Made by a program: the position numbers and the translations under genes. Positions 13,901-25,752 of a DNA stretch of 64,000 nt are shown here, in pieces (the first letter of the stretch is position 1; each line of letters begins with the position of its first letter). This DNA is from Larix kaempferi (Eukaryota > Streptophyta > Pinopsida > Pinales > Pinaceae): NCBI GenBank assembly GCA_027924585.1, contig BSBM01000001.1:54118501-54182500 (forward strand). Direction: 5' to 3'. The notes below the pieces were generated by a model that saw only the letters and a list, made by a program, of their open reading frames with translations, was not told the origin of the DNA and searched no databases.

Positions 13901-14415
13901 CCTCCACAAGAAGTGACTCATAAGTCATAACCTCCATACTGCCCCGCATGTATAGAGTCAACCATCTCCAAGTCATGTCTCTCCTCATGGATCTCGCTTG
14001 TCATGAATGTATCGACTCTTGCTATATATGATAAAGAGTGTACCAACTCCAACTCGTCACACGACCTGTCTACATGCATATCGGATTCTTGAAGAGCCAT
14101 CTGAGTGTTGTTCAAGGAATCTCTAGTAACCACAGGCTCATATGTGGGCTCCTCTTCCTCTTCAATGTCCTGTATGCCCAAATCACTCAATATCGAATCC
14201 ATGTCACATCTAGGTGCTAACACCCCTTGATCCTCACAAGCACCACTACTAAGGTGAGATGATGAATCCTCCACTTTGGATGATCGGGTAACTACATCAC
14301 ATGTACTATGCTCCTCATGTACTGTCAACTCCATATCAAGTTCACCATCAACCTGTACTTCATGCTCAACTTTCTCTACTTCCTGCACTATGCTTTTAAG
14401 GAGATCCTCATCCAA
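10954..14415 (-). pseudogene. Unrecognised long decayed reading frame inside LTR element M
   Basis: Read on the minus strand, successive open stretches follow each other with few stops and frameshifts from 14415 down to about 10960, roughly 1,100 codons. The longest, 14415-13918 (165 residues), is acidic, with an IEEEEEP run near its middle. Later pieces (13689-13351, 13341-13090, 13117-12740, 12250-11900, 11821-11561) have normal globular composition, many Trp/His/Asp, and motifs such as DWVTGFVDISG, LDWFAGIAIDR and WRKLVDIM. No CCHC knuckle, D(S/T)G protease, YxDD polymerase or DDE integrase was seen. I do not recognise the protein. It could be a structural protein of an undescribed element group or a captured host gene. 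Confidence 0.5.
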
Positions 14416-14627
14416 TTCCTTGGGCCGGCTCTTGAACTAGATGGAGTAATAGTCTTGAAAGGACAATGTTGCACATACCTCATCCCCCAAGGCTAGATAT
14501 TTCTGATATCGAGGCATATGTCGAAGGACTGCTAACCACTCCACATTTTCAGCCAAGATCCTTCTCATTGTCTTCATGTTCTCACAGGCTGGCAAGAAAC
14601 ATGTGCTCTAGTATGCACTTCACCCAA

Positions 14628-14780
14628 ATTGACATGCATTGTCATGCACGGCACCAAAACTGTCATGCACATTAACATGCACTAACATGCATTAACATGC
14701 ACTAACATGCATCAACATGCACTGACATGCGTTGTAGCAGTACTAACATGCACTAAGTTACTAACATGCACTCACATGCA
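14628..14780. repeat. Short tandem array of ACATGCAyT words
   Basis: About a dozen degenerate copies of an 11-bp word such as ACATGCACTAA, with variants GACATGC and CATTAAC. It replaces the outer ~200 bp expected at the inner edge of the right LTR of element M. The left LTR has scattered ATGCATGC words at the matching place. Confidence 0.7.
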
Positions 14781-15958
14781 TGTACATACCAATGGTTTGT
14801 GCTTGAGTTGTAGTACAATATAAGGAAGATGTGCAAGTCATGCACTGAGTATAGACCAAGATATGATATGTCTCCTTCAGGATAATTCACCCATGCAAGG
14901 AATGCACCTCCCTCGGTCTTTAGATTGAATAAAGAATGCTCCAGAAAGGTGATATGGCTCCAAGAAGCAAGTATAAGGCTTATAGTGGCCTTCTGATCAA
15001 TATGGAAGAATCATGAAGCCCACACATCAACCCTAGGTCAAGTTATGAGTTTGGATCTCAATGGCAATTCACCCTTGCAAAATAAGTGCGCCCTCCTTAA
15101 TATCCAAATCAATATATATAGCTCCGGAAGAGTGATACAAACCCAATATTCCACAGTAATGCTTATAATAGCCCTCTTAGCAATATAGAAGAGACATGCA
15201 GGCCATGCATCAGTGTTAAGATGAGATATGAGTTACCTCCAATAGAAGAATCCGCCCATGCAAAGTGAAGGCGTCCTCTTCTTTATTAGATCTTTGGAAT
15301 TAGCTTCTGAAATAGTTGAATGGATCCAATAAGCTGCAGGAAGGATCAATAGCAGTATGTCTAGTGAATAGTCAGAATAATAGAGCCTGAATGGCTTAGA
15401 TGAATGCGCCCTCAATGATCTCAGAAGATGTGAAGCACCCTCTCCATCCTTTGGCTTGAATCTTTGAGAAGAACACTGAATCCTTGATGTAATGATAAAA
15501 CACAATAGTAAACATGTATGATTTACCCCTGGAAGTGATGAGGGCAAATAGATTTCACTTCCAAAACACACTTGTTGGCTAAGGGATGCACCCTCAACCC
15601 TAACTTGGCTCACAGAGCTCTCAATATGAATCTCATTGATCAATAATAACTTTAGCATGTTGAGCAACTCGCTTTTTCCTTCTTTTATCATGTTGAGATT
15701 GCATGCCCTAACTCACTTTTCTTTCTTTTATTAAGTTGAGGTTGCATGCACTCGCTTCTGAATGCATGCATGCACTTTAATTAACTCCCGTCACATGCAC
15801 TATGAGTTTGGCTCGCATGTTATGCATGTCAATTGCTACTTGCCCCAGTGGCCTTCTTTTACCTACTGATGACTTAATATCACTGCTTAAGATCTTCTTT
15901 TATTCCAATGGCATCAGTCCTTATTCAATTCCTTGATTGTCAATAACGGGACATTACA
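14781..15958 (-). repeat. Right (5') LTR of element M, incomplete at its inner edge
   Basis: Runs parallel to 9767-10953 of the left LTR and ends in the same GACATTACA. The first ~200 bp of the left LTR (TGTAATATCCC onward) have no counterpart here, so the normal LTR/primer-binding-site junction is missing. Confidence 0.75.
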
Positions 15959-16934
15959 ATTCCACTATTGGCACTTGAACATGAGCAAAATGCAGTTTAG
16001 CTTTAAGAAAATTAAGTTTAACTATTTTCAATCTGCATTAAGGTCCATGAAGCATGTATGAGAAGAATGCTTGTCTCTATAACAACTTTTCTTCCTTGTA
16101 TTTCATGTTTATGATGATTGGGTAAAAACTAAAAAGGCATTCCCTTCTCAACAGGTTCTGCAGATTTTTACAGCTGTGTTGAAAAACACTACAAAACACT
16201 TTTGGATATGCATGCCTGCATTCTGTAAAGAGATTAGATTCATATTTTAGATTAAGAAGGATATTGAATAGAAATTTATTTAAATGTTTAGTACCCAATC
16301 TAAGTCTTTACTATCCAATTGTTTCACAATGCTCGAGGTTGGGATGGGGGTAGAGTTGGACTTGAATAACTCCTGGAAACCTATGTAAAATATATAAAAG
16401 CTAAGATGACTCTAAAAATGAGATGAACAAAAGCAATACCCAGAAGGATCAGACCTTTGAGTTGTTGCATTTCTTAGTTTGTTGACATGGAGTCTTTGTT
16501 GCTTGTAATGATGTTGCTGAAAAGACAATAGTTAAATTACCAAAAACCCAAATCAAAATCCATCATACACAACCCATATTTTGAGCTGCAACTTGTATAG
16601 ATTTAGATTAGATTCAGAATAATAAAAAAATATGGATGGGATAAATGATCATATTGTCCAATCATCAATGTCCATTGTCAAAAGTGAAGATACATGCCCA
16701 GAATATCTCCAAAATCTGCCTGGGACATCTTTGAAATCTACTTGAAATGTCTCCAAAATCTACCCATGAGTTCCCTGAAATCTTTTGGGTACGGCCAGCA
16801 AGTCCCCAAGTCCCCGATCAAGTCCATGGCAGATTAAGGACATTTCCTAGGGGTCTCCAAGTCCACAAAACGTGGGGACAGCAGGTACGGGGCTTTTTTG
16901 GGGGGGCGGGTCCCCATGCAACATAGCATTATAT

Positions 16935-17453
16935 GAACATATAGCAGCGAAAAAAGACTTATATTTACATAGATTAAAAGAATAGTTTAGAATATTGGTG
17001 CATATATTTAAAATCACAGCTACCAGTGTTTTATGATGCATATTTGCCATACATGGTTTGGTACTCCTGTACAACAGGATTTTGCATGAAAATTAAACTG
17101 AGCAGTTTTATGTATACTTAAATGGTCTGGATTTGGAAAGCCTGAAATTGAAATTATACATAATGAGTTAGAGATTGTGCTTTGCTGTACAAGCTTCACT
17201 TAAAAATTGAGCACATCAGCATGTATTTTTTTCCAACTAAACTAGAACAATTATAGGACAGTTTCAACTCCATTTAGGTATTTCTTTTGTGGCAGCAATT
17301 AATCTTTTTTTCCAATTTTTAAAAAGCATGCATATGACCGTAGAAAAGCAAAAATAGCTAGCATACCAATTTGTATGAGTCATAAAGACAGAACAAAATA
17401 CAAATATGAAAATAATTTTGCAAGAACTATGTAGATAAGAAATTAGTGATCAC
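16935..17453. other. Intron sequence without recognisable feature
   Basis: AT-rich sequence between the hAT target duplication and the next exon of the minus-strand gene. No repeat partner elsewhere in the window and no coding motif were noticed. The first bases (17453-17448 read on the minus strand, GTGATC) form the donor site of the exon. Confidence 0.5.
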
Positions 17454-17552
17454 TGTTTTTCCAACGAGGAATGCAGCTGTGCAACCAATTGTAGATCCAA
17501 TAGAATCAGCAATGAAACCAATTGGCAGGCCAAATAGGTATCCACCTCCAAT
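17454..17552 (-). CDS. TVP38/TMEM64-family membrane protein, internal exon (second visible)
   Basis: A 99-bp exon of 33 codons, in phase 0 at both ends, with acceptor TTCAG and donor ACA|GTGATC. It encodes GGGYLFGLPIGFIADSIG followed by a Gly/Ala-rich hydrophobic stretch ending FLVGKT. This glycine-rich core is the best conserved part of the VTT domain of plant TVP38/TMEM64 proteins and is probably a membrane re-entrant loop plus helix. It has no frameshift or stop, unlike every transposon frame around it. The preceding exon lies 20.2 kb away at 37723-37777, the following one 8.6 kb away. The domain identification is by recognition of the motif, not by a search. Confidence 0.9.
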
Positions 17553-18132
17553 CTGAATTTCAAAGATAAACATGGCACAAACAACAACAACATAAGGTTA
17601 GATCAATGACTTAGATTTGGATCATAACAAAACTAAAAGTATAATAAGAAACTTTCAAGATGCTCTTCTAATATCAATCATTGTGTTTACTGGAGACACA
17701 TTTAATAATTTTACTAATTTGAAGCTTCATAGAAGATGCATTATACAAAGAAGTTGGACAGAGAAGTTGACATATAAACAACAACAAAAAAGTTTGAAGG
17801 AAAGAATCACAAAATATTTTAAAAACTTCAATACATTCCATGCCTCCTCAAAACCTAGTATCAGAAATATTAGATTTTTGCAAATCGATTTGGTTCTGAA
17901 CTTTTGACACTCAAGGTTCAAACATAACTCCATACTTATGAGGCTCCCATGATCTCTCTGTGGTTTGGGAGGCAAACTAGCCATACTATCTGTGTGTGGG
18001 AAAATGCCCAAGTCTCTGTGACCCGGGGTATGCTACAAATCATCTCCTCTATTAAGCAGGAAAACAGTACAGATCCACTAGTTTAGCTGTGTAGTGTGAA
18101 CCCTGAAGAGAAGGTGGGCAATACCCATGTGG
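17553..18132. other. Intron sequence without recognisable feature
   Basis: Starts with the acceptor side of the giant intron (CAAATTCAGATT region read on the minus strand). The rest holds AT-rich sequence and a 96-codon open frame (17617-17907) that I consider chance. No element boundary was found before the LTR at 18133. Confidence 0.45.
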
Positions 18133-18518
18133 TGTTAAGATTAAGGGTGTAATCTTCACATTGGCCACCGCCAACATTATTTGTACTTTTATATTATATT
18201 TCTAGATTTTATTAAGGCAGACCTAGTCAACTAATGTAGGTGCATAATTTATTGGGGAAAGCTCCCTACGTCTTTACTTGTGTATAAATACACAACTCTT
18301 ATTTGTATTTCCACATTAGGAGTTCATGGTTTGATCTATCTTATCCTTGCGCTATTTGTCTCTCCAGCACACTTGTGCAGGGGTTTATTTATTTCTCTAG
18401 GGCTGTAGCCTGTGCCTCTCTTGGTTGCCCTATTGCTATTTATCTCATTATCCAATGCAGAATTTGGGTTGGTTTTGGTTCCATTGGATTCCCTTGCTAA
18501 CACTTGTGAATCGCAACA
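18133..18518 (+). mobile_element. Copia-type LTR (386 bp) with primer-binding site
   Basis: Starts TGTTAAGATTAAGGG and ends GAATCGCAACA, so TGTT/AACA termini match. A TATA box (GTATAAATACAC) lies near 18283. The bases just after the end, AGTATCAGAGTAGG (18520-18533), are a one-base-altered version of the initiator-Met tRNA primer site. This makes it a 5' LTR in forward orientation. The partner 3' LTR was not found. Confidence 0.7.
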
Positions 18519-18938
18519 AAGTATCAGAGTAGGTGTGAATCTCCCCCACTCAATTCAGCAGCTGATCCAAAAAGAGTTTTGGCTAGTTACATCGTTCAAG
18601 CTTATTTGCAACTATGGAACTAATCTTTCTTGGACCATTATATTTGTATGGTTTAAAACCCTTCCTCAAGTCTAATGCCTTCTTTTATGGGATTTCCTAG
18701 GGTTCTTACTAGGATTTTGACCCTCTTTGAAGGTTGACGCCTCTTTTTACGGTTTCCTAGGGTTTTTACTACCCCCTTCAAGAACTAGCACTCTCTTCCT
18801 CCTTTTTATTTTGTCACAGCAGCACATTGTAGATTAATTTCTTTTCTTCAGTATATCAAAGCAAGTTGAACCTAATGGACACATTTTACAATGCGCGTAT
18901 GGTAGTGCACTCTACATTTTCATCCTCTTTCACTGAAA

Positions 18939-19060
18939 TGGAATGTTGACTCTGGAACTACCCAACACATGACCAAACATTGGCACTTCCTCTCCAGCTA
19001 CTAATAACAGCGCAATGGAGAGAAAGTGATCATTGGTGATAACCAACCCTACCAGTTTCA
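18939..19060 (+). pseudogene. Copia protease remnant
   Basis: Forward translation gives WNVDSGTTQHMTKHW, the catalytic-site signature of copia-type aspartic proteases (W..DSG..xHMT). Two in-frame stops follow within 25 codons, then VIIGDNQPYQFQIVG-like sequence. It lies about 420 bp after the primer-binding site, far less than a normal gag would need. Gag is therefore deleted or unrecognisable, and integrase and polymerase are absent because another element starts at 19081. Confidence 0.75.
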
Positions 19061-19080
19061 AATTGTGGGGACATCATCAT

Positions 19081-22000
19081 TGTAAGAGCTAAGACAGTCA
19101 ACAAAAACCAGCAAGATACTAATAGGAACTTTAACATGAGAGAAAGATTCAAACAACCTTTGAGCTAGTACTTGGATTAGAAAATGACAAGAGAGTTAAA
19201 TAACACCATGAATTATTTACTTAGTACTGGTTTTAGATATTAATTATGGTGTTTCGGAAATATGCTCCTTAGGGTTTAGTATTAATAGTTTGAAACAACA
19301 AGGAGGGGAAAAGAATCCTTTGGAAGCCTCTTGTAGTGTTTAGAGTCAAGTACCTACACAAGAGAAGTGAGAAATTAAATTGATGGAAGAAATTGGAAAT
19401 GAAATATCAAATATCATCTAAGCTATGATATATCAAATATCATCTAAGCTACTAAAACCTTAGACTGGTGCCTTGAGGGAAACAAAATGTTGGGAAAAGG
19501 GAGTCAAAATCATGATGAAGGGTGGAAGAAATCCTCAAGGGAGAGTGGAGGATGACACAATCCACTCCGTTGCTAGTTGAAATACCCAAATAGATCCTTT
19601 ACTCCAAGCAATTTGATAGTTATCCTAAGATTACCAAGAGGTAAAACAGTCTATCTAAACACAAGTACCACCAAATAATTAGTTAAATGCCTAGGGAATG
19701 AAGCTTGAGCATGAACAAAAGAGGTTGCAGCAATCAATTGAAACAAACCAAACCTCAAACATAAAGGACAAGGTTGCAGCAATTATCCATTACCTTACTA
19801 GACATAAGTAAATCAATACCAAGTTACCTCAAACCCTAGTGAAGAAAAGATCCACCATCCACATCAAAATTGCACCATAGAACCTCAACAAGAAGAGCCC
19901 CAAGAACACATAGCAAAAGGAAGAGCAAGAGTATTTTATTCCATAGCCAAAATTTTGACCCTTTGGAGAGAAATCAGCCTCCCTTTTATAGCCTAAGGGG
20001 ACTGACTTTCTCTTGAGATGAGAATTAGGGTTGTTACATTGAGTTGTTACAATAGTGATGATCTCTAGGAAGTGGTTTCTAGATCTATGGTCTAGATCCA
20101 CTCCTTCACAACAAGAAAATGCTAGAAAATACCAAGCCATTGGGCTCAATGAAGGCATTCTCCTTGTTTGACTAGTAAATAATACTAAACAGTAGCCATT
20201 ACCATGGGTCTTCATCAAAACAAGAGGTAAATACCATGGGTTGTTGGAAACCAAGTGCAAAAATCATGTGTTGTTTCCTTATTCCAAACTTTCGTCAAAT
20301 GCACCTTCCAAGTTGAAGTTGTTGGGCCCACACGATTTAGCTTGTCAAAGTTGATCCATGTGCTAAAGGGCTAGATAAATGGTTGGGACTTAATATTCAA
20401 GTGATATTTTCTTTAGTGGATCCCAAAGTGCCTCCACATGTGTGCCAAAGAGCCACATCATACCAATTTTCCTCAACATGTGTGCCACTAGCCAACTAGG
20501 CCAAATTGACTTACGGAAATTAGGCTAATTTCCCTAAACTAATCCAAAAAGTGCATCCTCAACTGAAAATTAGAACACAAGTGCACTTTTTGCCATCTCA
20601 ATGAATAATTAGACACAAACTTAGGCTTTTTTAATTAAAAACCTTAGGTGTGCCATCAATTAATCTGTCATTAGCCTGAAATAAGCCTACAAACCCCCTT
20701 GTGCCTGTAAAAGGGCCCAGATGGGCAACGCCCTGCAAGGAGATGCTTGGACTGAGTAGTAGAGCCAAATGGTTGCCCAAATCTTCATTGTATTGAAAGT
20801 GGCTGAAACATTCCCATGCACGATCATAAAGTTTTAGGTTGCCCGCTGACATTGAAAATATGCCCCTATGGAATCTGGCCAATCTGGAGGAACGCTTTGA
20901 CATGCAAGGATGGGAGGTTGTCAATGGGCCAATTGGCTACCCAAATCTAAACTTGGATCTTGAAAATACTGAGTAAATCATCCCCATGCACGTCCATGAA
21001 AATCAACACTGTAGTCTCGACGGAAGGGCCCACCACCTTTTTGGAATTGATTGATCTGGGGAAATAATGACCAATTTGATTTCATATACCTAGGTAAGTG
21101 TCCAAATGGATATTCAAATATGCTTTTAGATCCTTTAGATACCTTGCAGTACTTAAGATATGAATTATGCACCTTCTAACCCCTATAGAGACTGATACAC
21201 TGGCACTATAAACCCTGAAACTTTGAAGAAGACTTGATGAATTCTTTATGGCAATGAACAAGATGTACATAAGATCATAAATGTCCCTGGTGGACTAGCA
21301 GCAAAGGGAGTCCACATGGACCAATACACAACAGATGCAATTAACCATCACACTGATTCATCATATAGATAGCCATATATACATGATTACATACCTACAC
21401 CACAAGTATCTTCAAACAGGTTTTTGAGAAGCAAGATTTACCAATTAACCAAATTCATGATAACATCCAAGTACTTACAAAGACTAGTTTCTTCTAAGGG
21501 ATGGATTAGATGGAGTAAAACCAAGTTAGACAGGTGAAATTATGGTCAAAGGTGAATTGGTTGACTCAAGATGTAGGAAGAAAGGGGTCTTTGTGATCTC
21601 CACCACTTAGGAAAACATTAGGGAAGTGTCTCACAAATGGGTGTTGTGTAATGAGATAATCCCCCCCAACCATCAGCAATCAGACTTCTCCTTATTTGAC
21701 TTTGACCTTTTGCTTTAGCTCCTTCTTGGACATGGTCTTCTTGGAGTAGTCTTCATTTGATTTATGGGACTCTTCATTCTTGTACGTCTTTTGTTCCTAG
21801 AGACCTTGTCCTTTGATTTTATTTAGAGGCCTATTAGCAAGTTTTCTACTTGCTTCTTTCTTTTCTTGATTTTCTTTCTATGACTTGGTCTTTAGTTTGC
21901 TTTGACTTTGTAGGTACAAGGAATCATGGACTGGGAGCTTCATTTTTCATGCCCTTTTTAAGGCATATGAAGGTGAAAAGACTTTCATACTTCAAGTCTA

Positions 22001-22643
22001 GGAAATATCATTGCTCCATGGCAACTCTCTTTGCTTGATAAGCAATTAACCCCGGGGATTTACAAGCAAGCCTCCTGAACCGTCACAAGATTGTTGCAAC
22101 ACAAGCATTGCGCAAGAAACAAAGGGAAAACTGGGGATGCCTTCATTTTGAAGGGATCATAGAGGGGAGATAAAGAGTTCAACTTCAGCAGCCTTAGAAC
22201 AAGGATGCAAACCAAAATTATGAAGTGGAATGGATGATGGATTGATGGCCATAATATGGACCCAAAGAAGGGGGTACAAGTCCTTGCAAACTACATAGAA
22301 TTATATAGGTTCAATGGTACATAAGTAAATCAAGGATCTACTACCCTCATCAACTTGAAAGTGTGATACTACTAACTATACTCATCAAATAATCAATACA
22401 TCAACTATGGAAAATAGTAGCATATAATACATCATCATATGATTCATCATCATGGCATGGCATAGCAGTAACAACATGGCATATATCTGATCATCACATC
22501 AAAGGGGAGGCCCAAGAGCAGCAAAGATGGGCCTCAATACTCTGGATTGCTTGCATCTTGCTCAAAAGAAAAAATAGGTATGGACTGCAGTATGCCCATG
22601 GAATGTGGCATAACAAGCCCATAACCACCACTCGAAGGGATGT
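19081..22643 (-). mobile_element. Probable long LTR or LTR fragment, limits uncertain
   Basis: Begins with TGTAAGAGCTAAGAC directly after the broken protease sequence. A minus-strand TATA box (CTATAAAAGGGAGG, near 19978-19991) is followed by a leader, as in the other LTRs. No protein motif occurs in 3.5 kb. A short tandem duplication of ATATCAAATATCATCTAAGC (about 19406-19455) is present. The right end and target duplication were not found. More than one element may be present. Confidence 0.4.
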
Positions 22644-22894
22644 TGTAATACCTAGATTGTTATTTTACAATTAATAGACAGAAATATATCTGCAATTGAA
22701 TATAATATTAGATGAATGAATGATAAGATGATACAATACCTTCGTGATGGTTTACCTATATAGGCATTGACTAGTCAAGGGATATGTCTCTTGTCCTTTC
22801 ATTAATTACTAATAATATTTATTAACTGTTATTTATTTATTTATTATTATTTATGATTCTTATTTAATATTAATTATTTAATATATTTGTTACA
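22644..22894 (-). repeat. Left (3') LTR of element D
   Basis: A 251-bp LTR, TGTAATACCTAG to ATATTTGTTACA. It is bordered on its inner side by the polypurine tract seen as TTGCCACCCCCTTAAGG. Compared by eye with the split right copy it is about 90% identical in the first half and more in the second. One short insertion in the right copy adds about 8 bases after ACTGGTCA. Confidence 0.9.
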
Positions 22895-23226
22895 TTGCCA
22901 CCCCCTTAAGGCATGCTTTGTACTCAAAGCATAATAAATTGGGTTCTCCCTAGTTGAGCAAGCTTCTCTGGTGGTGTCATCTTTGACCTTATCTACCTTT
23001 AGGAGTTTGTTAGAGCTTCCCATTTGAGAATTTGAAAGATTCCTTTGTAATTTATGCATCATACCTTGAATTTTTTTGAGTTGGGTTTTTGACTTAGGCT
23101 CTTGTTGCTTCTTGGATGTGAATTGGTATTGTTTTTCCATGTTTTCTAGAGCTTCTTCCATATTTTTTGTTGTTTTGCTTCTTCTTTCTCAAGGATGGAA
23201 CCTTCATTTCCATATAATTTATAATG

Positions 23227-23652
23227 TCAACCATGAAGGTGGAATTCCATGTACTGTTTCTTGAGGTTGGTGGAATAAGTGCCCAACTGCATCAACCATT
23301 CCACACCTAGCACCATGTCCATCCCATCAAGTGGTAGCGTATAAAATCTCGATTTTATTTCTAGGTCTTGTATTTGAACTGAAATTTTATGACATCTTCC
23401 CTTGTCGTTGACATGATGTCCATCAGTGACCTCAATAGTGAGATCCCGTATGGGATACACAAAAAGGTTTAGCTCTTTAACTATATTTATGTCTACACAG
23501 TTATGTGTGCTACTAGAATCTACAAGGATTGTTAGTTCCTTGTTTTTAACACTTCCCATGAGCTTCAATGTCTTGGGTTGTGAGTTTTTGGTCTTAACTG
23601 TAGACGAATTCATCATTTTTTTCTTCCTCTTTTCTTGAAACCTTGACCTCAT
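23227..23652 (-). pseudogene. Retropepsin-type protease domain of element D
   Basis: A 141-codon minus-strand frame containing ELTILVDSSSTHNCVD, in which the catalytic D(S/T)G is altered to DSS, and DMVLGVEWLMQLG, the conserved C-terminal (G/V)xxWL motif of Ty3/gypsy-type pepsins. It follows gag with about 130 bp of broken frame between. Loss of the catalytic glycine and the surrounding stops indicate that it is no longer active. Nothing resembling reverse transcriptase follows before the 3' LTR. Confidence 0.8.
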
Positions 23653-23785
23653 TAGTCTTCCTACGATGAGGGGGGATATATTTTGTGGTTACTTGTGTTT
23701 TATTTTTTTGAATGTCTTCTCCTTGTGTCACTTTATCATCACTACTATTCGATAGTGTGCATGAAATTGAAGATAGTGATACTTT

Positions 23786-24696
23786 TCACAGTGAATCGTC
23801 ACTATCTGAATCTGAATTGTAGGCTACCGTGATTCCATTTTCTGGCTTTGAGACTTCTACTTGCTTTCCATCCACTATTCGATAGTAACGTAATGACGCA
23901 TTATCACATCTATGCACAAGAGTCCAATGTTTTCCACATTTACAACAGGGGTTGTCCTTCTTTTTGTCTTTTTCCGAATGGACATATTTGTTGTTATCTC
24001 TTGACATGCTATAATTGGATGATTTTGTCATAATAGTAGCCCCATGTTGAGTCTTGAGCTTTCTTTCAATTATTTTTGCCACGCCTCTTGCCTCCACCAA
24101 ATTCCTTGGTCTTGAAAGTTTTAACTCACTATGGATAATGTCCTTCAACCCTGAAATATATAGTTTTAGCAATTGATCATCTGTAAAGTCAAGAAATCTT
24201 GTAGCTAGGACTTCCCATTCATGGGTATATTCATTCACTGTTCATGTTTGTTGTAAATGAGTGAACCTCGTAAAAGTGTCATCTTCTTCATCATCGTGAA
24301 ATCGCTTAAGGAAGTCTTCTGTGAACATTTGCAATTTACGGAGAATCCATTGTTTTTCTTACACCACCAGGTGAACCAATCATAAGCATCACCTCCTAAG
24401 TACAAGGATGCCATTGATATTTTTTCTAGTTCATTACTAGGTGGATTCATAGCTAGGATCCCTTCCATTTTATTGACCCATGCGATAGCTTTCCGATCGT
24501 CTAATCCATCATACTTAGGGAGCTCAATCTTTATCTTGTTCCAGTGACCTGTGTTTTCTTGACGTCTTTGATAACTGGAAATTTGGTCTTCGAGGCTTAG
24601 TGGAGTTTCTCTATTTATTAATGGTTGTGTTGATAACGTGTCTACCCTTTCTGTTAGGTTAACGAGACTTTGTGCGTAATCACAAACTATGCCCAT
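23786..24696 (-). pseudogene. Ty3/gypsy gag of element D, two frames
   Basis: Two adjoining minus-strand frames (24235-24696 and 23786-24238) are broken near 24240. The first has KIELPKYDGLDDRKAIAWV and LYLGGDAYDWFTWW, typical capsid-domain motifs. The second continues NEYTHEWEVLATRFLDFTDD and ends with the zinc knuckle CCKCGKHWTLVHRC (C-x2-C-x4-H-x4-C) before an Asp/Ser-rich tail. The role would be particle assembly and RNA packaging. The related fragment at 6050-6400 shows that the family is present elsewhere in this gene. Confidence 0.85.
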
Positions 24697-25740
24697 TACT
24701 TCTTCCTTGTCCTCGATCCTTCTTTTTTATTCTTCTAACCAACGATCTTCAATTGTTCTTCTACCTTGTTAATTTTCTCAGCAAAAGAATTATTCATGGA
24801 CTCGATTAGCTTATCAAGTTTGTCACTTAGGCCTTTAGTCCATCCTCCAATCTTTTTTTATTGTTTTCAACATTACTGAGACAATGTCTTATGTTGTTGA
24901 CTTCATCTCTATATCGGTTTAAATCGGCATGTAATTCATCATTGCTCACCATTTTGGGATTAGGCTTCTTTGTGGACCCCACTTTATACTTGATTTTTTT
25001 TTTACAAAACTCTTTTTTTTAAATAAGTTTTATAAACTTTATTTTATAAAGTACATAAAGTTTGTTTTATAACTTTCTAACTTATTAAAAAAAGGAGTCG
25101 GCTTTAATTTTTTTTAAAATAAAATTTTAACTTGAATTGTTTTTTAAACCAAAGTCGATTATACCAAGAATTGAAGGGGTGCGACTGTACAGAACGAGGC
25201 TGTACAAACTGACAACAGCATAGGACTGTCGTACGAGCGTGAAAATTAGTGGCTCACATGTGGCTGTGCAGATTAGCAGTGATGTGGATTGTAGGTGGGA
25301 TGGATTACAGTTGGGGGAAGGGTAGCCGCAACGAAGAAGGTGATGGCAGGTCGCGGGAGTGTTGGGCGAAGGGGCGGACACGATTGGAGAATAATTGAGG
25401 TGGATGGAGAGTTGAGTAGTAAAGAGAGCACAAGCTAGATTGAGATGGGAGTATGGTGGGCGACAGGAAGAGTGAAGTGTCTGGGATGAAAGGAAAGAAG
25501 AGCGTGGACACAGAAGAGAGTGGACATGATGGAAATGGACATAGAGTAGAGGTATGAGTGTTGGTGTGGAGGAAGGTGTGGAATGTAGAGGAGTGGATGC
25601 GTGTAGAAGAGGGCGCGGTTGATTGGGGAGAGAGTGGAGAACAGTGCACGAGAATGGCAGGGAGGAGGCAAGTGTGAAGGAGCAGAGGAGCAGCCGAAAT
25701 GGAGGGTGAGAGGGAGTTGCACAGGGAAGAGGAGCGTGGG
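24697..25740. other. Untranslated leader of element D
   Basis: Lies between the primer-binding site and gag. The right half is purine-rich on the plus strand and gives Ser/Pro/Thr-rich minus-strand frames (25305-25763) that overlap in two frames and share no motif with known proteins. I treat them as composition artefacts. Confidence 0.5.
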
Positions 25741-25752
25741 CTCTGATACCAA
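25739..25752 (-). promoter_or_regulatory. Primer-binding site of element D
   Basis: Read on the minus strand it is TTGGTATCAGAGCC, directly inside the right LTR. This pairs with the 3' end of initiator methionine tRNA, the usual primer of plant LTR retrotransposons. Confidence 0.85.

Larger units (their letters stand above)
9558..15958 (-). mobile_element. LTR element M, 6.4 kb, with unrecognised coding interior
   Basis: Flanked by the 5-bp duplication ATTCC (9553-9557 and 15959-15963). Starts TGTAATATCCC and ends GACATTACA. Two long direct repeats form the LTRs. Next to the left LTR the sequence ATCCTCCCTCGCC is, on the minus strand, a purine tract suited to a polypurine tract, so transcription would run right to left. 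No gag, protease, integrase or reverse-transcriptase motif was seen. The interior instead holds a long decayed frame. It lies nested in the hAT element at 9286-16926. Confidence 0.8.
9286..16926. mobile_element. hAT-type element (about 1.24 kb net) split by an LTR element
   Basis: Both sides carry the exact 8-bp duplication CATTATAT (9278-9285 and 16927-16934). Termini are inverted: CTATGTTGCA at the left and TGCAACATAG at the right. Subterminal zones repeat AAGTCCCC/GGGGAC words (9310-9365 and 16795-16915). After subtracting the LTR element at 9558-15958 and its 5-bp duplication, about 1235 bp remain. That remainder includes a TA microsatellite near 9385-9410 and has no coding capacity. It sits in the intron between the gene's second and third visible exons. 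Confidence 0.8.

Noticed and set aside
13497-13923. Forward frames of 82-139 codons
   Set aside because: They are antisense to the more continuous minus-strand frame of element M and share no motif with known proteins.
18520-18533. tRNA-like sequence TATCAGAG near LTR ends as tRNA genes
   Set aside because: Only 12-14 bases match the 3' end of initiator-Met tRNA, always just inside an LTR. These are primer-binding sites.
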